DNA from: Leekyejoonella antrihumi
GTDB lineage: Bacteria > Actinomycetota > Actinomycetes > Actinomycetales > Dermatophilaceae
DNA length: 63,463 nucleotides
NCBI RefSeq assembly: GCF_007845645.1
Contig: NZ_VCQV01000031.1
Location: 1 to 63,463 of the forward strand
Direction of reading: 5' to 3'
Shown here: piece after piece, positions 1 to 8,790 of the stretch
How the letters are laid out: each line of letters begins with the position of its first letter
How positions within the stretch are numbered: the first letter of the stretch is position 1
Position numbers and translations under genes: made by a program
The notes under the pieces: model-generated
What the model was told of the DNA's origin: nothing
The model's input: the letters and a program-made list of their open reading frames with translations, nothing else
The model's database searches: none

Positions 1-124
1 GAAGGTGCTCCTCGAACTGGATCAGATAGGGACTTCGCAATCACTATCTTCCCAGGTCAGGGGCACTTTTCAGCTCACGCCACGCACTCCGCGACCCTCA
101 CCCGATGAAATCCCCGGGTTAGAC
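1..124. other. Window edge, no gene recognised
   Basis: A short open frame runs in from the left edge, but nothing in its translation resembles a known family. This is probably the 3' flank of a gene outside the window or spacer next to the restriction cassette. Confidence 0.3.
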
Positions 125-550
125 TCAGTCAGTTCGGATGCGGCCTGCGCCTCGAACTTTGGTGATCGCCTCAGACTCAAGCTCGTGCTCCCACACCCTC
201 ACCACCGTCCAGCCATCTGCTCGCAGCGAGGCATCCTGTGCCCGATCACGCTCCACGTTCCGCTGGAGCTTAGGTCCCCAGTAGTTGACGTTCTTGCGCG
301 GTGAGCCACCATGCTCCGGGCAGCCGTGCCAGAAGCAGCCGTCAACGAACACGGCGACGCGCTGCTTCGTGAACACGATGTCGGGACGCGCCTTGACGCC
401 ACTCCCAGTCCGGATCAGCAGATCCTTGCGGAACCGGTACCCGGCGCGGTGGAGCGCCGAGCGCAGCGCCCGCTCGGGCCTGGTGTCGGTCCGGCGGATG
501 GCGCGCATGTTGCGGCGGCGTCCCTCTGAAGTTGGGTCAATCTCGTCCAC
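125..550 (-). CDS. vsr: Very short patch repair endonuclease (Vsr)
   Basis: Vsr nicks DNA 5' of the T in T:G mismatches that arise when 5-methylcytosine deaminates, starting very short patch repair. The protein is about 141 aa from the GTG at 550, close to E. coli Vsr (156 aa). It carries the family motifs: an N-terminal NMRAIRRTDTRPE block, ARPDIVF with the catalytic Asp near residue 57, and FWHGCPEH near 73-80 with the metal-linked His and Cys. Start choice: an ATG at 679 opens the same frame, but the extra residues do not look like Vsr; the GTG at 550 has AAGG about 8 bases upstream, and a GTG at 568 is also possible. It diverges from the cytosine methyltransferase at 707, the usual partnership, because m5C marks create the mismatches Vsr repairs. 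Confidence 0.88.
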   Translation of the reverse strand: MDEIDPTSEGRRRNMRAIRRTDTRPERALRSALHRAGYRFRKDLLIRTGSGVKARPDIVFTKQRVAVFVDGCFWHGCPEHGGSPRKNVNYWGPKLQRNVERDRAQDASLRADGWTVVRVWEHELESEAITKVRGAGRIRTD

Positions 551-706
551 TGGGCGCGCCTTATCCACACCCCACCCGTTCGGGCCTGTATCGTCCACAG
601 CGTGGCCACTTCCTCTCGCCGATCCGACACTCGTTCGAACACAATCGCACTGACAAGTGTTCGAACGAGCGGTGCTCATGACGAGTCACCAGAGTTGGAG
701 GTCAGT

Positions 707-1702
707 ATGCATGAGATGACGTGCCTGGAGATCTGCGCAGGAGCAGGTGGACAGTCAATCGGGTTGGAAGCGGCCAAGTTTCGCCACCTTGCGGCGTTGG
801 AGATCGATCCAGACGCCTGCGAGACGCTCCGCCTGAACCGCCCCGATTGGAAGGTGCTCGAACAGGACGTCCATGACCTCGACGGCAGCGAGTTCGAGGG
901 TGTGACGCTGCTGGCGGGTGGCGTGCCATGTCCGCCGTTCTCGATTGCCGGCAAGCAGCTTGGGTCCGACGACGAGCGCGACCTCTTCCCGCAAGCACTC
1001 CGCCTCGCCGAAGAGTGCCAGCCCGAAGCGGTAATGCTCGAGAACGTCCGTGGTTTGGCCTCGGCGAAGTTTGATGGCTACCGGCAGCAGATTCTCGACC
1101 GGTTGGCCGAGCTGGGCTACGAGGCTGACTGGAAGCTGCTCAACGCCAGCGACTTCGGCGTGCCGCAGTTACGTCCTCGCTTCATCCTGGTTGCGCTGCG
1201 TCCGGAAGCCTTCTCGCACTTCGTCTGGCCGACGAGGAAGCAGGAACCGCCCACCGTTGGCCAGAAGCTCGGGAAGCTCATGGCTGCGAACGGGTGGAAG
1301 GGTGCCAAGGCCTGGGCGAAGCGCGCGAACGGCATCGGCCCCACCCTTGTAGGTGGATCGCGCAAGCACGGTGGTCCTGACCTGGGGCCGACACGAGCTC
1401 GGGAGGGCTGGCTGCGGCTTGGCGTGGACGGGAGGGGCCTCGCCGATGCTGCGCCGACCGCGGATGTGCCCGAGATGCACACTCCGAAGCTCACCGTGCA
1501 GATGGCAGCAATCGTGCAGGGTTTTTCACCCGAGTGGAAGTTCTCCGGGCGCAAGACCGCCAGCTATCGGCAAGTCGGCAATGCGTTCCCACCACCTGTT
1601 GCGGAAGCGGTCGGCGGTGCCATCCGAGCGGCAATCGCTGCCGCGCGTGCCGCAGCTGATGCTGAGACTCCGACACGGTCAGTCCTCGAGAGTGCGGGCT
1701 GA
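707..1702 (+). CDS. DNA (cytosine-5) methyltransferase of a NaeI-like R-M system
   Basis: This 331-aa C5-cytosine methyltransferase protects host DNA from the adjacent restriction enzyme using S-adenosylmethionine. Motif I is LEICAGAGGQSIGLE (residues 7-21), motif IV is GGVPCPPFS with catalytic Cys75, motif VI is LENVRG, motif VIII is QLRPRF and motif X is GNAFPPPVAEAVG near the C terminus. The ATG at 707 is preceded by a TTGGAGG-like ribosome site; an in-frame GTG at 602 would add 35 residues unlike the family. The gene is divergent from vsr and overlaps the 3' end of the convergent HNH gene by 24 bases. Specificity cannot be read from sequence alone; partnership with a NaeI-family nuclease suggests GCCGGC (inference). 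Confidence 0.92.
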   Translation: MHEMTCLEICAGAGGQSIGLEAAKFRHLAALEIDPDACETLRLNRPDWKVLEQDVHDLDGSEFEGVTLLAGGVPCPPFSIAGKQLGSDDERDLFPQALRLAEECQPEAVMLENVRGLASAKFDGYRQQILDRLAELGYEADWKLLNASDFGVPQLRPRFILVALRPEAFSHFVWPTRKQEPPTVGQKLGKLMAANGWKGAKAWAKRANGIGPTLVGGSRKHGGPDLGPTRAREGWLRLGVDGRGLADAAPTADVPEMHTPKLTVQMAAIVQGFSPEWKFSGRKTASYRQVGNAFPPPVAEAVGGAIRAAIAAARAAADAETPTRSVLESAG

Positions 1703-2521
1703 CCGAGCTGCTCCTGCAGCTTTGCGACGAGCCGTTTCGGCTCGAATAACACCGGGAATATCGTCCGGGATTGGCGCGATGGCAGTCGCGCGGTAATACG
1801 CGCGAACACGTGCTCCCTCATTGTGGCGGTTCTGGTGTTCGATCTTCCAGCCGAAGAAGCGAAGGTCTCGGAGCCGACGCTGCCAGTCCTCCTGATACTC
1901 CTTGGCGCTGGCCACGATGCCAATGAGGTCGCTCCGCACCCACTTGCCCTCGAACGCGGCCAGCAGCGCGCCGATCCGTCGTTGCGGTTCGTCGTAGCTG
2001 ATCGCCTTGCGGATCTCATCGGCATGAGCGTCGAAGCTATGGAAGTAGTCACGCTTGCCGGCGTTGCAGTCTTCGCACAGCGGCTGCAGGTTATCGACAT
2101 CGTTCGAGCCGCCCCAGGATTGCGGGATGCGGTGGTCAACCACCAAGGTCACGTGGTGCTCGAGGGGTGTTCGGCCACACATGGCGCAGCGTTGCGGAGC
2201 CAGCACCTCCGCACGGCGCCGGAGGCTGATCGGCGCGCCATCGGCGGCAGGATGCTCGGCCCAGCCGCGCAGGACGTAGCGATGCTCACCGTCTCGGCGT
2301 TCCGCGACGACGTCGAAGTAGCGCCGGAGCTCACGGACTCGGCGGTCGGTCTGTGATTGGTCTTCGCCGAGCGCCTGTGCTGCAAAGAGACGCAGCTCCA
2401 CCATTGTCGGCGGGTGGTCGCGTCGCCGGTACAGCAGCCCATAGAGGAGGCGCTGCGATGTCGAGCCAACGAGCGCAGCAAGTTCTTCACTGTCGGGGTC
2501 GGGCAGCGGACGAGGCTCCAT
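1679..2521 (-). CDS. HNH endonuclease with winged-helix-like flanks
   Basis: The 280-aa protein has a central HNH nuclease: a CxxC zinc knuckle (Cys112, Cys115), the DH of LVVDHRIP (129-130), Asn144 in the NLQPLC segment and a second CxxC (149, 152). Residues 20-90 look like a winged-helix DNA-binding domain (helix-rich, then REL-RRYF and a wing), and a second helical segment with RDLRFFGWKIEHQ follows the HNH core. It lies on the same strand as the NaeI-like gene, 24 bases downstream of it, and is likely co-transcribed. It could be a second restriction nuclease of the cassette or an accessory nickase; the nuclease fold is secure and the role is inferred. Confidence 0.82.
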   Translation of the reverse strand: MEPRPLPDPDSEELAALVGSTSQRLLYGLLYRRRDHPPTMVELRLFAAQALGEDQSQTDRRVRELRRYFDVVAERRDGEHRYVLRGWAEHPAADGAPISLRRRAEVLAPQRCAMCGRTPLEHHVTLVVDHRIPQSWGGSNDVDNLQPLCEDCNAGKRDYFHSFDAHADEIRKAISYDEPQRRIGALLAAFEGKWVRSDLIGIVASAKEYQEDWQRRLRDLRFFGWKIEHQNRHNEGARVRAYYRATAIAPIPDDIPGVIRAETARRKAAGAARSARTLED

Positions 2522-2545
2522 AGGCCGGACGTTAGCCGGCGGCTG

Positions 2546-3496
2546 CTACATGACTGGCTTCTGACGCTTGGTGTCAGGCAGCACGGGCGCTGGAACAGTG
2601 ATTGCCTCGCCGTCACGAGCAAGCCGCCAGGTCTGGCCAGCGAGTTCGGCCGACTGCGGGGTGCCTGGCGATGTCGGCACGACACGCAGACTGACGACCT
2701 CGCCAGGTTCCGGGGCCCCGGCGCCGAGCTGCCGCGCGATCTGACGGTGTGCCTCGTAATCGCCGCCGGGGATCAGGTAGCCCTCGGGTGCCAGCGCACT
2801 GCGTGAACCACCGTTGCTGCGGACGCGCTTCATGTAGTCGTCTTGCTGAGCAACGGTGGCGATCGTGTTGCGGCCAATTCTCTGGTTCGTCACCAGGCGG
2901 AGGAGCTCGTTCAGCCGTCGCTGGCCGCTCTTCGGGGCGAAGATGCGGTCGATCGTCACCCGCGGCAGTCCCAGCAGCACGTTTGGCGGCAGCGCCGAAT
3001 CACGCGCCAGCCATTGGATCGCCTGGCGACCTGTCGGGTTCAGCTGCGTCTTGTTGTCGCGATTCCGACTGGTGCGGAGGTGATCCTCAGACGCGCGCAC
3101 CATCCCAAGGCTCCAGGTTGCTGCCGCGTCGTCGGCGGTGGCGACAAGTAGCAGCTCGCCGAAGGCTTCGGGCGGGATCATCCAGCCGCCGTCCTTCTGT
3201 GAGTACTTGCAGTCGATGTCGAACCCGCCGATCCGGTAGTCGAGCTTGACGCCGTCATCGATGACGTCGCTGAACTCGCGGCGCAGGTTGATCTCTAGCA
3301 ACGTGCCGAAGTGCGTCTTCTCGGTCTTGTACAGCTGATCCCAGCGATACCGACCGGTGTGCTGGCCGTCGTAGAGCTGGTCGAAGGTGGCGCGCACGAC
3401 GGCCGCGGCACGCTCGTTGGTGACGTCCGCCTGTCGCCAGCAGGCAAAAACTTGCTGCAGGGCGGCGTCTGGTATCTGGTGGCTGTCATCCGACAC
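2546..3496 (-). CDS. NaeI-family type II restriction endonuclease
   Basis: This protein of 316 aa (NaeI is 317) aligns along its length with NaeI, the GCCGGC-cutting enzyme. Near-identical stretches include DQLYDGQ-TGR (39-49), KTEKTH-GTL-EIN (58-70), IATVAQQDD-MKRVR and the PEG segment after it. The catalytic residues of the NaeI endonuclease domain are kept: Glu68, Asp86, Asp95 and Lys97 in DIDCK. Leu41 matches NaeI Leu43, the residue whose change to Lys is reported to turn NaeI into a topoisomerase. The C-terminal half corresponds to the NaeI Topo/CAP-like DNA-binding domain, so two-site activation is expected by homology. It precedes the HNH gene in a probable two-gene unit. GCCGGC recognition is likely but unproven. 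Confidence 0.93.
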   Translation of the reverse strand: MSDDSHQIPDAALQQVFACWRQADVTNERAAAVVRATFDQLYDGQHTGRYRWDQLYKTEKTHFGTLLEINLRREFSDVIDDGVKLDYRIGGFDIDCKYSQKDGGWMIPPEAFGELLLVATADDAAATWSLGMVRASEDHLRTSRNRDNKTQLNPTGRQAIQWLARDSALPPNVLLGLPRVTIDRIFAPKSGQRRLNELLRLVTNQRIGRNTIATVAQQDDYMKRVRSNGGSRSALAPEGYLIPGGDYEAHRQIARQLGAGAPEPGEVVSLRVVPTSPGTPQSAELAGQTWRLARDGEAITVPAPVLPDTKRQKPVM

Positions 3497-3683
3497 AAGG
3501 CCTCACGGTAGCTGGTCACGATGCCATCTCCCGCCTGTAGTCCTCCGCACGCCCATCTGTGCCAGCTCAGACCTGTTCCGATCGCCTCACGACTTGTGAC
3601 TGCCGTGCGCTACAGGGTCAAGCGCGCGAGGCCCCTGTGACCCAGACCACGACGCTGTCGAACGATTCCGCTACGTTACTTAC

Positions 3684-4859
3684 ATGGTCGAGCAGGCGAA
3701 CGCAGAAGCCGAGGCGGGCACTCCCGACGATACCGAGGTTCTCGATGAGACTGAAGTTGACGACGACGAGCTTGTAGAAACTGAGGAAGCAACCCTCAAA
3801 CACTTCGGCGCAGATTTCGACATTGCCGGGCTTGTTCGCCGATTAAACGACGGTGACATCATTATCCCTCGTTTTGACCCCGATGAATCCGATGGTGCAA
3901 GCATCTCGGGATTTCAGCGACAAGGGGTCTGGACAAGTTCTCGGATGGAGAAATTCATCGAATCGCTCCTCTTGGGATGGCCCGTTCCAAGCATTTTCCT
4001 GGTACTTGATGAAGACCAGCGATACCTGGTCCTTGATGGACAACAGCGTCTCACAACACTGCAAGCGTTTTTTAGCGGATTCTTCCCAAACGGTAAGAAG
4101 TTTGTCCTTAAGGATGTCGCCGATCACCTGAAGCAGGCTACCTACGAGACACTCTCCCAGGAAAGCCGGCGCCGACTTCACAATACATTTATTCAGACGA
4201 CCGTCATAGAGCCGAAGGGTGACCCCGGTCGCGACTCTGTGTATAAGCTCTTCGGCAGGCTCAACAGCGGTGGTGTTAGCCTCACTGCTCAGGAAATCCG
4301 AGTAGCGCTGTATCGCGGACCAGTTGTCGATTGGATCCGAGACCTCAATCATGACGTGAATTGGCGCCGTCTGTTCGGCTCGCCGCACGCACGTCTCAAA
4401 GACCACGAGCTGATTTTAAGATCCATGGCGCTATGTAATGTGATCTCCGCCGTTGTAGACGACTGGCAAGAACGAGATCTTTGGGTTCGTGCTTACAGGC
4501 CCCCTATGTCCGAGTTTCTTAACTCGTATCTAAAAGAGCACAAATCTCTAAGTAATATCGATCGCGACAAAATGACAGCCGCGTTTTCAGTAGCATGTCG
4601 ACTCTTGGTTGAGGCGGGGGGAACTTCCGCGCTGCGTTACCAAGGTACGCTGAACGCAGCTCATGTCGACGCAGTCATGGCGTCACTTCTCTACGCCGCC
4701 TCCATGGAGAAACTTCCAACCAAGGAACGGGTGAAGGATGGGCTGAACTCGCTCCGAGGGTCGGATCCGTACCGAGAGAACGTGACACGCAGCACGTCCC
4801 ATCGCGAGAACGTCATCGGTAGACTGCGTGAGGCAACTGCTGCGTTCGATATTGATTAG
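3684..4859 (+). CDS. DUF262 (ParB/GmrS-like) protein, putative defence effector
   Basis: The 391-aa protein is a DUF262 member, the ParB-like NTPase/nuclease fold found in GmrSD type IV restriction and related defence systems. It shows the family signatures QRQGVW (78-83), LDGQQRLTTL (117-126) and RLNSGGVSLTAQEIR further on. The first 38 residues are very acidic and probably disordered. It lacks the C-terminal DUF1524 (HNH) part of full GmrSD. The HEPN gene starts 7 bases downstream and is almost certainly co-expressed. Base composition (roughly half G+C over long stretches, with rare codons such as ATA and TTA) is clearly lower than the neighbours, which points to recent transfer. The start ATG follows an AT-rich leader. 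Confidence 0.85.
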   Translation: MVEQANAEAEAGTPDDTEVLDETEVDDDELVETEEATLKHFGADFDIAGLVRRLNDGDIIIPRFDPDESDGASISGFQRQGVWTSSRMEKFIESLLLGWPVPSIFLVLDEDQRYLVLDGQQRLTTLQAFFSGFFPNGKKFVLKDVADHLKQATYETLSQESRRRLHNTFIQTTVIEPKGDPGRDSVYKLFGRLNSGGVSLTAQEIRVALYRGPVVDWIRDLNHDVNWRRLFGSPHARLKDHELILRSMALCNVISAVVDDWQERDLWVRAYRPPMSEFLNSYLKEHKSLSNIDRDKMTAAFSVACRLLVEAGGTSALRYQGTLNAAHVDAVMASLLYAASMEKLPTKERVKDGLNSLRGSDPYRENVTRSTSHRENVIGRLREATAAFDID

Positions 4860-4866
4860 ATCGGTG

Positions 4867-5391
4867 ATGGTGTCACGAGGGAGAGCCGAGGCGTACAAGC
4901 TGTGGGCAACATTGCAGACCGAATACGAACGCCATCAGGAGGCAATCCGTGCCATGAACGGAAGCAAAGAGCTTCCCCTTCAGACCGCACTTAAGGTTCA
5001 GGATGACTTACGACGTTATTTTTGTCTCAGGAGCGCAGGATTTCTCGAGCAGGTCACATTCGAAGTTCTCCACGAATACTTGAGGTCAAAGTCATCGGGT
5101 CCGGTACACGAGTTCGCATCGTCCTATTTTCGGCACTCGCCTAACCTGAACGCTGAAGCATTTGTTGGACTTGTCACTCGTTTTGGCACTGGTCACTCAG
5201 AGCGTGTTAACCATTTCATTTCGGCTGAGCGTAAAGATGCACTTGACACGCTGCTCGAGGTTCGAAATCTTGTCGCTCATGGTCTCGAGATCGGCGGCGC
5301 TAAACTATCCCCCGATCCGCACTTCAAGCTGTGTCGCGAAATATATGACTGGTTAGTCGAGGAATTTCTCGACGACGTCGCGGCTAAATGA
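4867..5391 (+). CDS. HEPN-domain protein (RiboL-PSP/MAE-type)
   Basis: This 174-aa all-alpha protein contains the HEPN ribonuclease signature R-x4-H as EVRNLVAHG (Arg133, His138), which in active HEPN proteins forms the RNA-cutting site of a dimer. HEPN families of the MAE_28990/MAE_18760 type are known to pair with DUF262 proteins, and that is the arrangement here: the gene starts 7 bases after the DUF262 stop. Low G+C content matches its partner, so the two probably moved together. A GTG at 4864 is an alternative start. Likely role: the toxic effector or partner of an abortive-infection pair; which protein senses and which kills is unknown. Confidence 0.8.
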   Translation: MVSRGRAEAYKLWATLQTEYERHQEAIRAMNGSKELPLQTALKVQDDLRRYFCLRSAGFLEQVTFEVLHEYLRSKSSGPVHEFASSYFRHSPNLNAEAFVGLVTRFGTGHSERVNHFISAERKDALDTLLEVRNLVAHGLEIGGAKLSPDPHFKLCREIYDWLVEEFLDDVAAK

Positions 5392-5458
5392 ATCGGGTCA
5401 GCAGTCAGACCTAAATGCCGAGCGGGACAGACAATAGGGTGAGTGCAGATCCGACAAG

Positions 5459-5716
5459 TCACCTATACCTCACTCCCCACGGGCGAACCTCGACGCCACG
5501 CTGCCGCACAATCCGGAGCACTGTCGACTTGGCGAAGCCAAGCTCCTCGGCCACGGTCAGAGCATCCTCGCCCGAGACGTAGCGACTGATGATCTCGTCC
5601 TTGTCCGCCTCGCGCAGCCGCCGACGCCCATGGGCGACCGGACGCGGAGTCGGCGGCGTGACCGGCGGCAATGGCGTGTCGCCGGTGTTGAAGTTCAGAG
5701 CAGAGAGGGCGACCAA
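5459..5716 (-). CDS. Small helix-turn-helix protein, possible recombinase remnant
   Basis: An 85-residue frame ends in a helix-turn-helix of resolvase/Hin C-terminal type: READKDEIISRYVSGEDALTVAEELGFAKSTVLRIV. No catalytic recombinase domain is present, and the only start is a TTG at 5716 immediately beside a long inverted repeat, without a clear ribosome site. It could be a small DNA-binding protein or the tail of a degraded serine recombinase. It sits between two defence modules, where such remnants are common. Confidence 0.5.
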   Translation of the reverse strand: MVALSALNFNTGDTPLPPVTPPTPRPVAHGRRRLREADKDEIISRYVSGEDALTVAEELGFAKSTVLRIVRQRGVEVRPWGVRYR

Positions 5717-5717
5717 T

Positions 5718-5760
5718 GAGCTAGAGGATCGCCCGAGGTACGAGGGCGGTCCTCTAACTC
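5718..5760. repeat. 17-base imperfect inverted repeat
   Basis: Arms GAGCTAGAGGATCGCCC (5718-5734) and GGGCGGTCCTCTAACTC (5744-5760) are separated by 9 bases; one mismatch and one G-T pair interrupt the match. It abuts the start of the small helix-turn-helix gene. It may be a bidirectional terminator, a recombinase site or a mobile-element scar. Confidence 0.6.
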
Positions 5761-5962
5761 ATTTATTGAGCAGGTCAGGATTTGGGAGGAGTCGCGGGAG
5801 CGCAGCGAACCGCGCGACGGTTCCTGTCACCCCGACCGTGGCACATAGGGCCTGACCTGCGGAAACCCGATCCGCGCATCGTCCGAGACTTGGACCTGGG
5901 ACTCCTAGCGGCACGACCACAACCGTGCCGAGTGGCGTGATACCGCCGTCGACCTTGCGACG

Positions 5963-8347
5963 ATGACCAGGGTGCCGACGAATCAGGAGTATGAGCTCGC
6001 CCAGCTCATCCGGGAGCGGGACCGGTTGCGCGCGGATAACCTGCGCCTCTGACGGTTGCTGGAGCTGCGCGGTCAGGACGTCACGCCGGCTCCGGAGCAG
6101 CTGGCCGCCACGCTCGACCCACCGGGCATGGTCACCATGTCCTCTCCCGCGGCGGACAAAGTCCGCCTGTTCGCCGGGCTCTTCGCGGCACGCACCGATC
6201 GGTATGCCGTGCGGTGGGAGAACAACCGAACGGGCGCGGCCGGTTGGATGCCTGCAGTAGCGGGCGGCTGGCGCAAGGGTATGCGGCGGAGTGACGCGAC
6301 CTACCTGCCGCTGACCAGCGAGGTTCTCGCCGCCCACCTGGTGGGCGAGAAGTTCATCGGTGTGTACCCGCTGCGGGCCGACAATTCGTGCACCTTCCTG
6401 GTCGCCGACTTCGACGGTTCCGCAGCCATGCTCGACGCCCTGGCCCACGTCAAAGCCGCCCGGTCCAGGCAGGTTCCCGCCGCGCTGGAGATCTCCCAGT
6501 CCGGGCAAGGCGCCCACGTGTGGGTCTTCTTCGCCCAGTCGATCCCTGCCGCCACCGCGCGTTCGGTGGGAACGGTGCTGATCCATGAAGCCATCACACT
6601 GCGCGGGGCGATGGACCTGCGCTCCTACGATCGGCTGTTCCCAAGCCAGGACGCGCTGCCCGCCGGAGGATTCGGCAACCCCATCGCCCTCCCACTGCAG
6701 GGGAGCCGGCGCCGACCCGACGGGCTGACAACGTTCCTGGACCTGGCCCCGCTCGAACCGCAAGAGGACCAGTGGCACTTCCTGTCCACCCTGGACCGGC
6801 TCAGCCGTTCCGCCGCGACCAAGATCGCGAACCAGGCCGGCACCACGGTCGGCAGCAACGTCCGCAGCCTGAGCCGCGCGTCCGCCAGCAGGGTTCACCC
6901 CCGCCTGCCGACCGTCCTGCACGCCGAGCTGGACGCCGGCCTGAGACTGGAGACGGCACAGCTGACCCCGGCCGCGATGTCCACCTTCAAGCATGCGGCA
7001 TCGATGACCAACCCGAAGTTCTACGAGCTGCAGCGGCTGCGCAAGTCGACCTGGAACACGCCACGGTTCGTGCGCGGGTACGACCTGACCGTTGACGGCG
7101 ACCTCGTCCTACCCCGTGGACTGCGCCACCTCGCCTCGCAGATCGTGCAAGAGGCCGGTTCCCGCCTGGACATCACCGACCTGCGCAGCGCCGGCACCGA
7201 GATCGACATCGCATTCGACCGGCCGGCTCGACCCCCGGCAGACCGCCGCCGTCGACGCGGTACTGGGCCACGATGACGGCGTGCTGGTCGCACCGCCGGG
7301 GTCGGGCAAGACCGTCATGGCATGCGCCGTGATCGCCGAGCGGGCCGCCTCCACCGTGATCCTGCTGGACCGGAAGGCGCTCGCCGAGCAATGGCGCGCC
7401 CGGATCGAGACCTTCCTGGGATTCAAACCCGGCCAGCTCGGCGGCGGCCGGCGCAAGCTCACCGGAGTCGTCGACATCATCATGCTGCCCTCACTGGCGC
7501 GCCGCGACGACGTGACAGAGCTGACCGACGGATACGGACAGGTCGTCGTCGACGAATGCCATCATCTCGCCGCCGCGGCCTACGACCACTCCGTCAAACG
7601 GATCCGCGGACGGTACTGGCTCGGGCTCACCGCAACTCCGCAGCGACGCGACCGGCTGGGCGAACTGGTCACCTGGCAGCTCGGACCGATCCGCCACACC
7701 ATGAACGATGACCCTCCGACCACCCTCACAGACGCGCCTACTCAAGAACCTGGTCAGCGGCGGGTCCTGCACGTGCATCTGACAGCATTCCGCTGCGACG
7801 ACGTCGACCTCACCGACCCCGGCGCGCTCGCCGAGGTGCACCGCACCCTGGCCGCCGATCCAGTCCGTAACGCCCAGATCGTCGACGACATCGTGGCCGC
7901 CGTCTCTCAAGGTCGCAACTGTCTCGTGCTCACCCGCCGCGTGGCGCAGGTCGAGAACCTTGTCGGCCTCCTTGCCGCGCGCGGGCACGAGGCCATCGTC
8001 CTGCAAGGCGGGATGACCACCGCACAGCGCCGCGAGGCGGTCCAACGACTGTCCGAGAGGAACTTCGGGGACGGCGTGATCGTGGTCGGGACAACACCAT
8101 TCATCGGCGAGGCTTCGACGTCCCAGCACTGGACACGCTGTTCCTCGCCGCACCAGTCTCGTTCGACGGGCTGCTCGTCCAGTGCGCCGGACGAGTCGTA
8201 CGAGCCTCTCCCGGCAAACACCTTGTCGAGGTGCACGACTACCACGACCACCGGGTGCCCATCCTCGCCGCCTCGCTCAAGCGCCGAATGCCCGGATACC
8301 GCACCCTCGGCTTCACCGAGTCAGCCCACCATCCACGCCGCAATTGA
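5963..8347 (+). pseudogene. TOTE-type archaeo-eukaryotic primase-helicase, broken
   Basis: TOTE conflict-system proteins join an archaeo-eukaryotic primase to a superfamily II helicase and act in defence or mobile elements. The expected order is here in three frames. An N-terminal coiled coil begins at ATG 5963 and stops at a TGA (6050-6052) in an LRL-RLLEL stretch. The primase part (6053 to about 7225) includes RWENNRTGAAGWMPAV, VADFDG and DRLFPSQD. After a one-base shift near 7220-7235 the helicase continues in the next frame: Walker A APPGSGKT, DECHH motif II and LGLTATP motif III. A second shift near 8120, one G missing in GAGGCTTC, moves the rest (FDVPALDTLFLAAPVSFDG, CAGRVVRASPGK) to a third frame, ending with TGA at 8345-8347. 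With all three lesions mended the protein would be full length. Inactive unless the lesions are sequencing errors. Confidence 0.85.
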
Positions 8348-8790
8348 CCAGCGGACACTACCGATGCCCGACGCTCACGTTCCCGCGGTCAGGCAGGATG
8401 ACGCATACCGCTCCACCGCGCTGCGACGTCCTCCGAACCAGTTGACGATTACACACGGAACCACCCGGGCCTCTGCCAGCGTGTGATTAGCGAGTGCATC
8501 CATGGCCAAACTCTCGATCGACGCCTCACCCTCACCGACCCTGAAAGAGTATGGATCGCGGCCGCGGGGCCTGCCCCGGCGCACACCGCCAGCCCGCGAC
8601 ATGCTCCGGCATCGGCACAGCAGCGGCCACGCATTCGTCCGTGCGCACCGTCAAGAGAGACGCCGACACGATGAGATTTCCTACGCAGACAGCCCGAGGT
8701 TCCAGCCGGTGGAGGCTGAAATCTGTTTCAGGAGCGAAGATCCCACCAAGGTTGCGGGTTCTTCCGCTGGGACCCGCAACAAAGCGGTAG
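8348..8790. other. Intergenic region, no gene seen
   Basis: About 440 bases separate the broken primase-helicase from the convergent GH35 gene. Several open frames cross it, but none has a plausible ribosome site, codon pattern or familiar domain. It marks the border between the defence island and the glycosidase region. Confidence 0.5.

Noticed and set aside
602-706. Upstream in-frame GTG extension of the methyltransferase
   Set aside because: Residues do not resemble the family and the ATG at 707 has a better ribosome site.
5759-6994. 411-aa minus-strand frame over the primase region
   Set aside because: Antisense shadow of the TOTE gene with no recognisable domain.
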